DNA from: Cycas panzhihuaensis
Lineage: Eukaryota > Cycadophyta
Assembly (NCBI GenBank): GCA_023213395.1
Contig: CM041465.1
Coordinates: forward strand, 27,039,741 to 27,103,740
Reading direction: 5' to 3'
Length of the DNA: 64,000 nucleotides
Every line of letters begins with the position of its first letter. Position 1 is the first letter of the stretch. Shown here one piece after another: positions 23,200-34,418 of the stretch. Made by a program: the position numbers and the translations under genes. The notes beneath the pieces are model-generated. The model was not told the DNA's origin. It saw only the letters and a program-made list of their open reading frames with translations, and did no database searches.

Positions 23200-25398
23200 C
23201 TTTTTATGGGTGTTGCGATCACATTCCCCATGTTTGAGGAAAGGATCCTTGTGGATGGGTTGGTCTAGGTTAGGCCTAAACACCCATTTGGGGGAAGAGT
23301 CATGTTGTAGGGCAGCTCTAGGGTGTTGGGCCCTACATTGTGAATCTTTGTGGAAGTATTCCCTATGGACGAAACACCACTTCTTCTCTAAGGAGGAATC
23401 TGGCTTTCTCGTTTGAGAAGACTAGGTATTACCACCCTTGGGGGGAGCGGATTAAGAAGCTTGGTGGACTGATTTGTGCGAAGTGGGTGATGAAAGGGCT
23501 TGGAGTTTAAGCTCCTTCATGGTACATTCGAAAGAACATATAGCAAAAGTTAAGGGATCTAAGTTCTTCTTTGTCGAATGAGATGAAGACATAGGGGGCT
23601 GTTGGACATTTGTATCGCAAGGTGGGGGAGGTGCCTCACACCATTGTGAGGACCTAAGAGGCTTTTTGAGACCCACTTAGATCTCAATTGTCTCGAGAGC
23701 CAAGCACTTGGCTATGGTAGAATCACACATTGTTTCCCCCATGTTGAGGACTTCAACATGGACTTCAGGACAAAGGGCATTAACAAAGAGATCTCGCTTT
23801 AACTCCTTAGGCAAGGTTGTCTTTGTAGAGTGGAGAAGATCATGAAAGCATCTCACAAAGTCATGATTCATCTCATTGTGAACTTGTTTAAGAGACAAGA
23901 GAGCCTTCATTCCACTCTCGAAAGGATGAGCTACGCTAAAATAATTGACGAACTAGTTAACAAGTTGTTAGAATAAGTGGATAAAGTGCACTAGAAGCCG
24001 ATAGAACCATAAAAGGGCATCAACTTGGAGGGAGCATGGAAAGAGTTTCATTAGGATATGGTCATATTCCCAAAAATTGATGCATGCCATAGAAAAACTT
24101 CTAACGTACTCTGTCAAGTCTTGTGAGGAGGTCCCATTGAATTTGGGAGCCTCAGGAGGGTGAGGCAATAAGTTAGTTCTTAGCGCCTCAATGGATAGAG
24201 GTGTTGATCTATAATCCATGAAGGGGTGTTCCCTTGATTGGACCATAGGATCAATGGAAGATGGAAGAAGAGGGAGACAAGGTTGCTTGAATCCTCCTTA
24301 GGAGACTTGGTTCAAAAGAGGATATTGACTTCCTATCGTTTGGTGGGAAGGAGCTAATCCCGCATTCGAAGGAATTTGCATATGGGCAGATGGGTACAAA
24401 AGACCCATCCCCCCTTATGGGTATGCTCCTTGTTAGAAATGAGCTAGAGAGGTGATGCCTTGGGAGGGGGCTTTCCCTCCTTATAAAGGCACAATATGAG
24501 AAAAAATATAAGAGGATGGAATGGCAGGGTGTGAAACCAGGTTTTGCCTGTATGGGTTGCTTATAGGTGGTGCAACGACATACAAATGCAAAAGATCCAC
24601 TCGATAAACTAGAAGAGGGCTTCCCTTACCATGCCCCCATGATTGAGAAGCATAACTTGGAGGTAAGTAAAGGGAAGGATCCCTAAGTTGAGCTTAGGAA
24701 TGTGTGGGGGTGGGCCCCACACAACTAGAAGTAGGGGCATGCACAAGTCCCCTAGGTCTAACAGGGGGCAGATAGACTATAGTTAGTTGGGATGTAGCTA
24801 TTTGACTGAAGAGAGGTATACTCAACCCAAGTTGGGAAGAGGAAATACCTTGGGTGGTTCTTAAGGAACATGGATCATAGGGAGAGGAAGACAAAGTGAG
24901 GGATGCCCTTATTATAGGTAAAGGAGTTGAACGAGATGGATGAGGTAGAGCAGATGTGGAAGAAGGAAGCACAATGCTTCGTAAGATATTATCCAACCAC
25001 TTAGGATGTGATTAGAGGCTGGCAGCTTGGAAGCACTAGTTAAGGGCTTACACAACATCCATGGGAGGGGTGCCTACCTGATCATAAGAGGTGGAAGGGT
25101 CCTCATATAAGGCAGAGCCCATAGGATGATCCTCATCAGAGTCACCATCAAGGTGATGGAACTCTAAAGGAGATGACATGTCCACTGTATGAGTGGAGAG
25201 GTGATGGAATTATGGGTGTTCTTGGTCACCCGGGTAAAAGATAGGGTTCTCACCCTCTTGGGTGGGCCCTTGGAAGGAAGTGGATGGATCATGAGACTCA
25301 GAGACGTAGGCATGATATGCCCAGTCTGAAGGGAATCCTTCCATGGTCACATTGAAATCTGACGAAGGAAGGGGATGATAAGAGGAGTCTTCCAACAA
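23200..25398 (-). pseudogene. Inner Tat Gag (broken)
   Basis: A Pro/Ser-rich N-terminal part (25398-24694: SSYHPLPSSDFNVTMEGF, later LRTTQGISSSQLGLSIPL) leads to the retrotransposon Gag core: PPEAPKFNGTSSQDLTEYV (about 24150), LFPCSLQVDALLWF (about 24020), VHNEMNHDFVRCFHDLL (about 23880) and KRDLFVNALCPEV. A C-x2-H...H...C zinc motif (CFVHREYFHKDSQC, about 23380) is of the Tat/Ogre Gag type. Stops separate the open stretches (24246-23968, 23910-23677, 23676-23452). The order and direction fix the element as minus strand. Confidence 0.88.
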
Positions 25399-25579
25399 GG
25401 AAGGAAGGCCTTGTAAGTGATGAGAGAATCATTGCATATAAGTTTCCCCTAAAGATTGGAAGGAAAAGAGATAATGAGGTGGTAAATGTTAGGGGTTTCC
25501 CAACAGATTGAGGAGACCTACCAGGGAGGAGGTAGCACCAACAGAAAAGGGAGAACGGGTTAATCCCTTACTGGCATAT

Positions 25580-25597
25580 TCCTCAGTATGGTTGCTA
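25580..25597 (-). promoter_or_regulatory. Primer-binding site of inner Tat
   Basis: The minus strand reads TAGCAACCATACTGAGGA, starting one base after the LTR end. It parallels TAGTGACCATATTGGGGA in the outer Tat and resembles the TGGYGAC...CTGGGGA start usual in Tat/Ogre-type elements. The primer tRNA cannot be named with certainty. Confidence 0.7.
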
Positions 25598-25598
25598 G

Positions 25599-26592
25599 TG
25601 GAATTGCACCTCTTAGGGGGTTACTAAACTTGGATGAGATCGAGTCAAATGACCAACGGTTTCAGTGGTTATGGACCTATAATGGAAAGTGAAAGTAATT
25701 ACCCACAAAAGGTGCTTGTGCATCAAAACATAGGTTTGGGACCCACAAATGGCGTATAAACTCCTTTGAGGTAACTCTTCCTTGATACAGAGTAGTGGAT
25801 GGATGAGGGATCTCCTTGATTTCCCAAGTAACCTCAAAAGGGGCCCTCCCATCCTTGGATGGCTAAAGGAGGGAGGAAAGAGGTGAGGGAATGGCTCCTC
25901 ATGTGAAGGGGTTATGAAAGGGATGATCCTTAATAAAAAAAGAGGAGAAACACACACGTAAGCCTAAGGTAGCTTGCTATGTGAGTGGTGGAGATGGTGG
26001 TTGGTTCCATAAACTAGGCATTGACCTAAAGACCAAACTTGGATGGTCTAGCCTAGAGAAATAAGAAAAATAAAGAGAACAACCTTGAGAGGAGGTGCTC
26101 TCAAGGGGCTAAACTTAAAGAGGATTCTAGGAGTGGCAAGTCAACAAAAAGGGTTATCTTTGTGTTTGTCTTTGTTTTGTATACAGTAAAAAACTGCAAA
26201 GTGAGAGTGTGGTATCTATAGTAATGTTGTGTGTTTATGTTTAAAAGAAATTATTTTTTAAGGCAAGAAAGTAATGCAAATCTCTCTCTCTCTCTCTTGT
26301 TTACTTATGCATGCAACCTCACTCTCCTTGTTTTTTAAATGCAATAAGGGGGAATCAAAGAGATTCCCATATGACACAAAGCTCATGCAAAGAGTGCAAA
26401 GTCACTTAGTGACATGCGACAAAATAGAAGGGGCAAGTGCATGCAAGTGCCTAGACTTCCACTACATGAGCTTATAAAAACAAACAAGCAAAGTGCAAGA
26501 GACCCTACCGATCCCTTCCTTTCCTTTTGCCTAAGGGATACTCAAAAGAGGGGGAAAAGAGTAAGGAAAAGAAGGCTAGGAAAAGGAAGAGG
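25599..26592 (-). repeat. 5' LTR of inner Tat, 3' portion
   Basis: Aligns with 13710-14705 of the 3' LTR (for example ttggatgagat...gaccaa near both starts). Copia-A interrupts it at 26593, and it continues at 31571. Confidence 0.93.
26588..26592 (+). repeat. Target-site duplication, left copy, Copia-A
   Basis: agagg, paired with agatg at 31571-31575 (one difference). The uninterrupted 3' LTR has agatg at the same place (about 14698). Confidence 0.88.
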
Positions 26593-26901
26593 TGTTAGAT
26601 AATATGATAACAATGTTTTAGAGGCTAAAATTTTGACAGGTTGGCAGCACGGTTTCCCTCCCAAACTTTCGTGGGGGGGTTCTAAGGGGGGCAGAAGCCC
26701 CCCTTGGTTGGGGGGATGCGGGGGGTTTACCACGTTATATCAGGTGTATATGTGATGCTTGGCTTTCTTATTCATTTTATTACATTATCTCTAGTTTAAG
26801 AATTTGCATGTTAAATTTTAGTTTCGGTTCCTGTAACTAGTTGAAAAATAGTTTAGATCTTGGTGGAAGTTTCAGGTTATTGGGATTTTATCTTCTCAAC
26901 A
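26593..26901 (+). repeat. 5' LTR of Copia-A, internally deleted
   Basis: 309 bp against 651 bp in the 3' LTR. Both share the first about 130 bases and the last about 175. The missing 342 bp corresponds to about 31051-31392 of the 3' LTR. Since both LTRs are copied from one template at insertion, the deletion came afterwards. It starts TGTTAGATAA and ends CTCAACA. Confidence 0.93.
26684..26705. repeat. G/C hairpin in Copia-A LTR
   Basis: Perfect 9-bp inverted repeat aaggggggc / gccccccctt-type arms (26684-26692, 26697-26705) with a 4-base loop, embedded in further G-runs (26673-26679, 26710-26725). Confidence 0.8.
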
Positions 26902-26903
26902 AG

Positions 26904-26915
26904 TGGTATCAGAGC
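26904..26915 (+). promoter_or_regulatory. Primer-binding site of Copia-A
   Basis: TGGTATCAGAGC, the standard initiator tRNA-Met site of plant Copia elements, two bases after the LTR. Confidence 0.93.
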
Positions 26916-26974
26916 CACTTTTATTTTTAGAGTATGTTTGCGAAGGTTTTGGTGTCAGAATTTTTCTATACCAA

Positions 26975-27760
26975 ATGGCGAAACTAGCGAATGTAAAGTT
27001 CAAGGTGGAGAAATTCAATGGTAAGAACAACTTTAAGTTGTGGAAATTGAAAGCATATGATGTTCTAGTGCAATAAGATTTGTACAGAGCTCTTGCAGGC
27101 AAATTAAAGAAACCTGCAAGGATGGACAATGATGAATGGGATGATCTAGATAAAAGGGCTCTTAGCTTAATATGATTATGTTTAGCAGATGAAGTTCTAT
27201 TCAACATCGCAGGGGAGCAGACAGCAGCAGGATTATGGACCCGGTTGGAAGGCTTGTATATGACCAAATCAACGACAAATTGAATTTACTTGAAGAGGCA
27301 ACTATACTCATTACGAATGAAGAAAGGTAAAAAAATTACTGACTATTTAAATGTTTTCAATACTCTTATTTATTGATTAGCTAGTATCGATGTCATAATT
27401 ATACCTTACTATGTTTATTACCAGAATCCTAGGATAATATTGTCACCTCAATTAGTTTTAGCACTATAGATGAATTAGGTTATGATTCTTTTGTGAGTGC
27501 TTTACTAATGGAAGAAGTGAGGAGAAAGTCTAGTCTTCAAACCTCCACACTAGAAGCTATGACAGCAAAGGTAGAATAATTGAGAGAGGACAAAGCTCTA
27601 GGGACACATCGAGGTTAAATTTAAAAGGCAAGAAGAGTAAGCTCATATGTTAGCACTGTAATAAGATAGGTCGCCTCAAGAAGGATTGCTACAAAAGGAA
27701 GGAGTTCCAAAAAAAGGAAGATCTTGCCAAGGAGGCTAATCAGGTGGAGTCAAATTAAGA
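26975..27760 (+). pseudogene. Copia-A Gag (broken)
   Basis: The ATG at 26975 gives MAKLANVKFKVEKFNGKNNF, then KLWKLKAYDVLVQ and a stop in place of a residue. DEWDDLDKRALSLI, GLWTRLEGLYMTKS and YLKRQLYSLRMKKGKKITDY follow, the typical plant Copia Gag (UBN2-type) core. A frame loss near 27400 comes next. The zinc knuckle at about 27640-27690 (HCNKIGRLKKDC) has its His replaced by Arg, and its first Cys pair is broken by a stop. Confidence 0.88.
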
Positions 27761-27769
27761 TACAAATGA

Positions 27770-29140
27770 TGATGTCTTGGTTGCTTGTAATGTTTTCCAT
27801 TATTGGTTATTAGATTCAGGTGCTTCACACCACATGTGTCCACACAAGAGTTGGTTCTCATCATACCAACCTCTTAATGGCGGTGATGTGCTTATGGGAA
27901 ATGAAGTTTCTTATAAGACAGTAGGCATTGGTAGCATCATAATTAACATGTTCGATGGTGTAGTGAGAACATTAACTAAAGTTAGACATGTAGCTAATCT
28001 GAAAAAGAATCTATTTTCCTTGGGTGAACTAGATTTTGGTGGTTATAAATACACAGATCATGAAGGAGTTTTAAAGGTGTCAAAGGGCACTTTGGTTATA
28101 TGAAAGCCTTAAAGAAAGGAAACCTTTATATTTTAGTGGGAGGTACAGATGTCAGTCATGCAACTACAATATCAAAGATTGTAGAAGATCCAACTCAGTT
28201 ATGGCATCAGAGACTTAGGCACATGAGTGAGAGAGGACTTAAGGTGCTGATGAACTGTAAGTTATTTCCTAACTTATAACTTTCAGATTTGGCCTTTTAC
28301 AAACATTGTATTTTTGGAAAGTAGTGTAGACTTAGGTTTAAAGTAGGGAGTCGCACTAGTAAAGGTGTTCTAGATTATGTACATTCAGATGTGTGGGAAC
28401 CAGCCCCTACAATATCTTATGGAGGATCATTGTATTTTATCATATTTATAGATGATTACTCCAGAAAGGTATGGGTCTATTTTTTGAAAAGGAAATATGA
28501 AGTTTTCAGTGTGTTTAAGCATTTAAAGGCTCTAGTTGAGAAGAGCACTAGCAAGTTAATTAAATATTTGAGAACTAACAATGGAGGTGAGTTTAACTCG
28601 TTGGAGTTTGAGAAGTATTGTAGAGAAGCTAGGATTGAAAGGCATAAGACCACTAGCTATACTCTGCAGTAGAATGGCATAGCTGAGTGCATGAATAGGA
28701 CACCCTTGGAAAGAGTAAGAAGCATGGTAAGTAATGTAGGAGTGGAGCCGGGCTTATAGGTAGAAGTTGTTCAAACAACTTGATATTTGGTAAATAGTTC
28801 ACCATCACTTATAATAGATTGTAAGATTCTTGAAGAGGTATGTACTAGACATCCATTTCATTATTCAAATTTGAAAAATTTTGGTTGTGATGCTTATGCC
28901 TTGATTGATAAAAGTCAACATTCAAAGTTAGACCTAAAATCCAAGAGATGTATCTTTGTTGGTTATGGTGATAGAGATGGTGTGAAGGGATATAAGTTGT
29001 GCGATCCTACTACCTATAAAATCACTATTAACAGAGATGTTGTATTTGATGAATCTCCCTTTCTAAAATTAGATAGTATAGAAGTTGAAGTGAAACATAA
29101 GTAGAAAGTTGAAAATTAATAGGTCAAGTTTGAAACCCAA
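27770..29140 (+). pseudogene. Copia-A protease and integrase
   Basis: Protease: intact active site WLLDSGASHHM at 27804, open to 28103. The zinc-binding part is at about 28200 (LWHQRLRHMSERG). Integrase core: first Asp in YVHSDVWEPAP (about 28385), then IFIDDYSRKVWVYFL; the second catalytic Asp is Asn in LRTNNGGEF (about 28570); Glu is kept in GIAECMNRT (about 28680). The C-terminal part (NFGCDAYALI, KSKRCIFVGYGD, INRDVVFDES) is open at 28787-29104. The same Asn occurs in Copia-B. Confidence 0.92.
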
Positions 29141-29199
29141 CCATCTTTAGAAACATAATAGTAGAAAGATCTTTTTGAAGATGAATCTATAGCAGATAT

Positions 29200-30870
29200 A
29201 TAGTAGTATGTGGACACTCCTCCACCTACTGTTAGAAGATCTATACAAGTTAGTCATCCACCTAACATGTATAACCCTTCTATTTCTCGTGCTTTAGTTT
29301 CTAATAATGGTGAGCCTACATGCTATCAGGAAGCAGTAGATGATATCCATAGTAAGAAATGGAAGAGGGCTATGCAGGAAGAGATAAATGCTTTGAAGAA
29401 AAATAATTCATGGGACTTGGTAGAACTTCTACATGGAAGGAAGACTGTTGGTTGCAGGTGGGTTTTTAAGAAGAAAACATATGTTAATGGAAAGGTTGAT
29501 AAATACAAGGCAAGATTGGTGGCTAAAGGCTTTGTACAAAAAATAGGTATTGATTTTCATGAGATATTTTCATCAGTTATCAAACTAGTTTCAATTCAAG
29601 TTCTATTAGCATTGGTAGTTTCTCTTGATTTGGAGTTGGAGCAGTTAGATGTAGAAACAACTTTTCTACATGGAGATTTAGATGGGGAGATCTATATGGA
29701 TCAACTAGAAGGGTTTGTACAGGATGGTAGGAAAAGACTTGTTTGTAGGCTAAGGAAATCATTATATGGCCTGAAGTAATCACTTAAGCAATGGTACAAG
29801 AAGTTTAATGCCTTCATGGAGATCTAAAATTTTAAAAGAAGTGAGTATGATCATTATGTTTACTTTAAATTCTTCGATAATGGTTTATTTATTATCTTGG
29901 TATTGTATGTTGATGACATACTAGTTGCAAGCAAGAGCATGGCAGAAATCAATAAGTTAAAGGCTCAATTGGCTAGGACTTTTGATATGAAGGATCTAGG
30001 AACTACAAAATAAATCTTAGGTATGGAGATACATAGAGACAAGAAAAATGGTAAGCTATAATTATCATAGTAGAAATATGTAGAGAAGGTGCTAACCAGG
30101 TTTGGTATGGCAAATATGAAACTAGTGAGTATCTCGTTGGCTTATCATTTCAATCTTTCTTCGAGTATGAGTCCTAGCAATGAAGAAGATAAGAATTATA
30201 TGTCTCATGTACCTTATTCTAGTGTACTAGGAAGTTTGATGTATGCCATGTTATATATAACACCTGGCATTTCACATGCAGTTGGTGTAGTAATTAGGTT
30301 TATGGAAAATCCAGAAAAGGAACATTAGGCAGCAATGAAATGGGTGCTTCAGTATTTAAGAGGTACAAGTGACTATTGTATTACCTTTAGAGGTATAGGT
30401 AATCAGGTTTGTGGATGTGTTGATTCAGACTTTGTAGGAGATTTAGATAAGAGAAGGTATGCTTCAGGTTATATAATCACTCTTGCAAATGGTCCAGTTA
30501 GTTGAATGTTAAAATTGTAGAGCATAATTGCATTATCAACTACATAAGCTGAATATATTACTGCAGCACATGATTATGAAGAAGCAATCTAGTTATAGGG
30601 TCTATTGGTTGAGCTTGGAAGGAAACAGGAAAAGGTAAAGGTATTTTGTGATAGTCAAAGTTCCATTTACTTAGCAAAGAATCCAACTTATCATAGTAGG
30701 ACAAAGTATATTATTCTTAAGTACCATTTTGTTAGACAAGTTGTGAAAGTAGGTGGAGTGGCACTTGAGAAGGTTAACACAAAATAGAATTGTGCTGATA
30801 TGTTCACAAAAGTAGTACTATTAGAGAAGTTCAAATGGTGTTTGACTTCTCTTGGCTTGTAGAAAAGGTG
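29200..30870 (+). pseudogene. Copia-A reverse transcriptase and RNase H, nearly intact
   Basis: An open stretch at 29210-29779 covers WKRAMQEEINALKKNNSWDL, GCRWVFKKK, ARLVAKGFVQ, EQLDVETTFLHGDL and LRKSLYGLK. A stop replaces Gln there. The catalytic LYVDDILVAS (about 29910) is intact. RNase H shows VDSDFVGD (about 30420), AEYITAAHDYEEA (about 30550) and CDSQSSIYLAKNPTYHSRTK (about 30650), so its acidic residues are all present. About eight stops remain, mostly TAG/TAA at Gln or Trp positions. Confidence 0.93.
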
Positions 30871-30907
30871 ATGAATGGTTCAGGAAAGGTATCATGTAAA
30901 TTATTGT

Positions 30908-30919
30908 CAAGGTAGAGAT
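30908..30919 (+). promoter_or_regulatory. Polypurine tract of Copia-A
   Basis: The purine-rich AAGGTAGAGAT stretch directly precedes the 3' LTR. Copia-B has the identical tract at about 38364-38375. Confidence 0.8.
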
Positions 30920-31570
30920 TGTTTAATAATTTGACAACAATATTTTGGAGGCTAAAATTTTGATAGGTTGGCAGCATGGTTTCCCCTGCAAACTTTCGCG
31001 GGGGATTCTAAGGGGTGTGGGAGCCCCCCTTGGCCCAAGGGGGATGCGGGGGGTGTTGGAACGCCTCCCGTAAAGAGGGGGTTTGGGGCTGATAGCCCCT
31101 GACCCAAAAAGCTAGCACTGAAAAGTATACTAAATTGTAAAGAGAATCATGGTTGTTCACTTAAAATACCCTAGATTCTATGGTCGAGATTTGTACCTTG
31201 TATGACTATTTCATGTAGCCCGATTACGGGTGTTTTTCATTATGTTTGATGTATTGGATGTACTATGAGGAATTGGGCAGCTGGTTATTGTTGCTGTAAG
31301 TATTCTACTACAGATTATGTACATTTCTCCATTCTTTGATAATAAAGATCGATACCTTTCCTGTATGGATGTTTCCCTAGCACATTGCTAGGATTTTACC
31401 ATGTTATATCATGTGTATATGTGATGCTTGTCTTTCTTATTTATTTTATTATATTATCTCTCATTTAAGAACTTGCATGTTAAATTTTAGTTTTGATTCC
31501 TATAACTAGTTACAAAATAGTTTAGATCTTGGTGGCAATTTCAGGTTATTGGAACCTTGTCTTCTTAATA
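30920..31570 (+). repeat. 3' LTR of Copia-A
   Basis: 651 bp, TGTTTAATAA to CTTAATA (end mutated from CAACA). It is full length by comparison with the 661-662 bp LTRs of Copia-B. A GGGGCT/AGCCCC hairpin lies near 31090 and an AATAAA polyadenylation-like signal near 31342. Confidence 0.93.
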
Positions 31571-31575
31571 AGATG
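31571..31575 (+). repeat. Target-site duplication, right copy, Copia-A
   Basis: agatg, partner of agagg at 26588-26592. Confidence 0.88.
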
Positions 31576-32928
31576 TACCCAAGATGCAACAGTCGAAGTA
31601 GTGCTTCCCTCACCATACTTGTAATCCTTGCCCTTCTCCTAACCACAGATGGTGAGACTGAAGGAGTGCTGATAAAGAAAGGGGGCTTCCTTACCTTCCC
31701 TAAAATCAAAAAGGAAAAAAGAAATATAGTGAAAGGAAATGTAAAGTCTATTGCAACCCCACTTTATAAATCCAAGGCAAAAGAAAAGTAACTATTGAAA
31801 GAAGGGTAATGTACCTGGGACAAAGTCCCTTTTTCCCCCAAGTATAAAAGAAAACCTACAACCAACGAGGTTCACCCTCTCCTAAAGGGCACTAAACATA
31901 CGCGAGATAAATATACAAAATGGAAAGTGACAAGATACAGAACTATCTTAATTAAAAGAAATGTATTCAATATCAATATCACTTCTTATGCTTCATATGT
32001 TGTTTAGTATGTAATATGGGGAAGGGGAGAAAGAGAACGAGGAAGGGTGGTTAGCCTCAGAATGTCTAACCCGCCAAATCAAAGTTGCTCAACGCTGCCC
32101 CTAAGTATTAGGATGAAGTGGTAAACAAATGTAAACAAGCTTTTAAAAATACAAGAAAAAGCAACAAGAAATATTGTGAATGTTGCCAATGCTACAAAAG
32201 TTGCAACATGCAACTTTTGCAAGATTTGCAAGGTTCAAATCAAGGGACAAAAGGAATATAGAGTGGGGGATAAAACCCCACCCATGTAGGATCTATTGTG
32301 CTAGTTGCAAGCATAGCAATGGGCTACCTGCATTACTACTAGCAATGATCTACTCTCCAATGGTCCTTTAGGATCTCCAGGGAGGTATGGAGAAGGAGAA
32401 GTGAGGAGGGAAGGGGGTTGCCCTTGAGGAGAAGGTACATTGGGTGTAAGACCCAACTTATGGCTCCTTTTACTCTTTGTAGATACCAGTTCTTTGTTGC
32501 CTCCTTGAAGAAACTAGGAAGGAACTAAAAGAAGGAGAAGACAGGCTAGGAAAAAGGAGGGTTTACCTCTCGTTATAATATAAAGGAAAGAAGAAAGTTG
32601 CTCCAAAAAGGTACTGGTAAAAATATCTATGTTACTCAAGGTAAAGGAAACTAAAAATTGACTTGAGAGTACCTATTATAGGCAGATCTAAGGCAGATCT
32701 ACCTATGAAATTGGGCAAGGAAGTAGGCCCTATAGGGTTTGCTGGAGAGGACCCCAATGGTGCAACAGATAGAGGTAAAATTGGAGCAAGAAAGAGGGCT
32801 AGAGCTTGCTAGAGTATTTGGAGTACAATCTTCCCTTGGTTGGCCATGTTGTAGACCTGCAACCTGCATATCTTAAGCTGCAGGAGGTTGGCAACTGGCT
32901 AGGAATAAGGTGTAGCAGAACTTGATCC

Positions 32929-32937
32929 TATTTATAG
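32929..32937 (-). promoter_or_regulatory. TATA box in inner Tat 5' LTR
   Basis: The minus strand reads CCCTATAAATAGG, about 800 bases into the LTR, a canonical plant TATA box for the retroelement transcript. The 3' LTR copy has CCCTACAAATAGG. Confidence 0.65.
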
Positions 32938-33732
32938 GGCATTTTTGGAGGAGATCGTGGTAAAAATAAATGAGAGAGACTGGAAATGAGGGTGTTTTTA
33001 GGTTTTTAAACCCAACCCTAGCTTAATCGAGCAATTAGGATTTAGCTTGAGTAAGAAACAAGTCACTGCCATGTGGTAATTTTATAATAAATGTAAAATT
33101 AGCCATGGCAAATCTAAAAAATGATTGTAGATAGTCACCCCATGGTAAACTTAGCGGTACCACAAGGTTTGCAATACTACCACAAAGTTTAATGTAATGT
33201 GGCAGAAACAATACAAAAAGAGAGAAAGGGGAGCCTAGAAGCTACAAAAGAGAGGGAAACTAAGGCCGAAGGAGGTATGGTACCGTATCCAAGTGGTAAA
33301 AAGGGAGTTGTGGGACTAAGAGAGGCCATAACGAGCAAGCAATGAAGGTAAAATGTTCCCTAAAAGGACAACAAGTGGACGCTGGGTGATGACCAAGACT
33401 AGGTGAGGTACTAGGGGTCATAATATATTAGCAAGTGATGTGGTGTGGGCTACAAAAGCCAGACAGTACTTGGGGACGTTGTGGAGACATTGAGGAGGGT
33501 TATGGAACACCACAGGATATGTATCCCTAGATCATTATAGGCTGAAAAAATGTAAAGATGCATAGTGATCAAGTAATATATGCATATTGGTCATGCAGTA
33601 AATCAATCATCATGCAATATAGGTGAAGTGCCTCAATCTACCTTTTCTAAAACTGACAAGGGTAGGGATAGAAGCATACTTGCACTTACCTGAGTCGACT
33701 TACACATGCCCATTCCTGATAGCTAGGAAATA

Positions 33733-33737
33733 GTTGG
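33733..33737 (+). repeat. Target-site duplication, right copy, inner Tat
   Basis: gttgg, identical to 13705-13709. Copia-B LTR sequence resumes after it. Confidence 0.93.
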
Positions 33738-34346
33738 TAATACAGTTTCCCTTCCTAAACTTTCTTACGGGGAACCAAGTGGTGTAGAAGCCCCTCTTTG
33801 CTAGGTATTATAGGAGGAGTTAGAATCCCCCTTATGCAAATAGGGGTTCAGGTGTGGTAGCCCCCAACCCAAAAGACTAGCACTGTAAAACATACTAAAT
33901 TATAAAGAGAATTGGGGTCATTCATTAAGAATACCCCAAATTCAATGGTCAATATTTGTGCCTTATATGACTCTCTCATATAGCCCAATTTAGGGTGTTT
34001 TTTCATTATGTTAATGGTATTTAATGTATTGGATGTAGTACATTGAGAAGCGGTGGTTGGTTGTTATTACTATGAGTATTCTACTACATATTATATATAT
34101 TTCTCTATTCTTGGATAATAGAGATCGATACCTTTCCTATGTGGATGTTTCTCTAGCATATTTCTAGGGTTTTACCATGTTATATCTAGTGTATATATGA
34201 TGCTTTAGCTTTTTGATTTATTTATTGTATTATCTCTGGTTTAAGAACTTTTATATTAAATTTCAGTTTTAATTCCTATAACTAGTTATAAAATAATTTA
34301 GATCTTGGCGATAGTTTTTGGTTATTGGGACCTAGTTTTCTCAACA
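33738..34346 (+). repeat. Copia-B 5' LTR, remaining 609 bases
   Basis: Continues the LTR begun at 13658 (taatacagtttcccttcc...ctcaaca) and aligns with 38428-39037. Confidence 0.92.
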
Positions 34347-34348
34347 AG

Positions 34349-34360
34349 TGGTATCAAAGC
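34349..34360 (+). promoter_or_regulatory. Primer-binding site of Copia-B
   Basis: TGGTATCAAAGC, two bases after the LTR end, as in Copia-A but with one transition. Confidence 0.9.
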
Positions 34361-34418
34361 TAATTTAATTTTTATAGCAAGTTTTTGAAGGTTTTAATGT
34401 CATCTTTTTCTATACCAA

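Larger units (their letters stand above)
26593..31570 (+). mobile_element. Copia-A LTR retrotransposon (nest level 4, youngest)
   Basis: LTRs 26593-26901 and 30920-31570, primer site, Gag, protease, integrase, reverse transcriptase, RNase H and polypurine tract are all present in Copia order. It is the best preserved element here: integrase, reverse transcriptase and RNase H keep long open stretches, though several stops remain. It interrupts the 5' LTR of the inner Tat in opposite orientation, with 5-bp duplications. Confidence 0.95.
13710..33732 (-). mobile_element. Inner Tat-lineage Gypsy element (nest level 3), no RT or integrase seen
   Basis: 5' LTR at 33732-31571 plus 26592-25599, primer site 25580-25597, Gag 25398-23200, protease 22960-22030, antisense PMD gene 18956-20860, RNase H-like ORF 17705-17430, polypurine tract at 16838, 3' LTR 16837-13710. 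Without Copia-A it is about 15.0 kb. Perfect TSDs (gttgg) flank it. The plan equals that of the outer Tat element, including the absence of reverse transcriptase and integrase between protease and 3' LTR. Confidence 0.92.
31571..33732 (-). repeat. 5' LTR of inner Tat, 5' portion
   Basis: Aligns with about 14698-16837 of the 3' LTR (for example gtagtgcttccctcacc at both, and tctaaaactgacaagggtag near the upper end). It contains the TATA box at 32929. The outer end reads gaaata, mutated from gaaaca, and abuts the target duplication at 33733. Confidence 0.93.
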
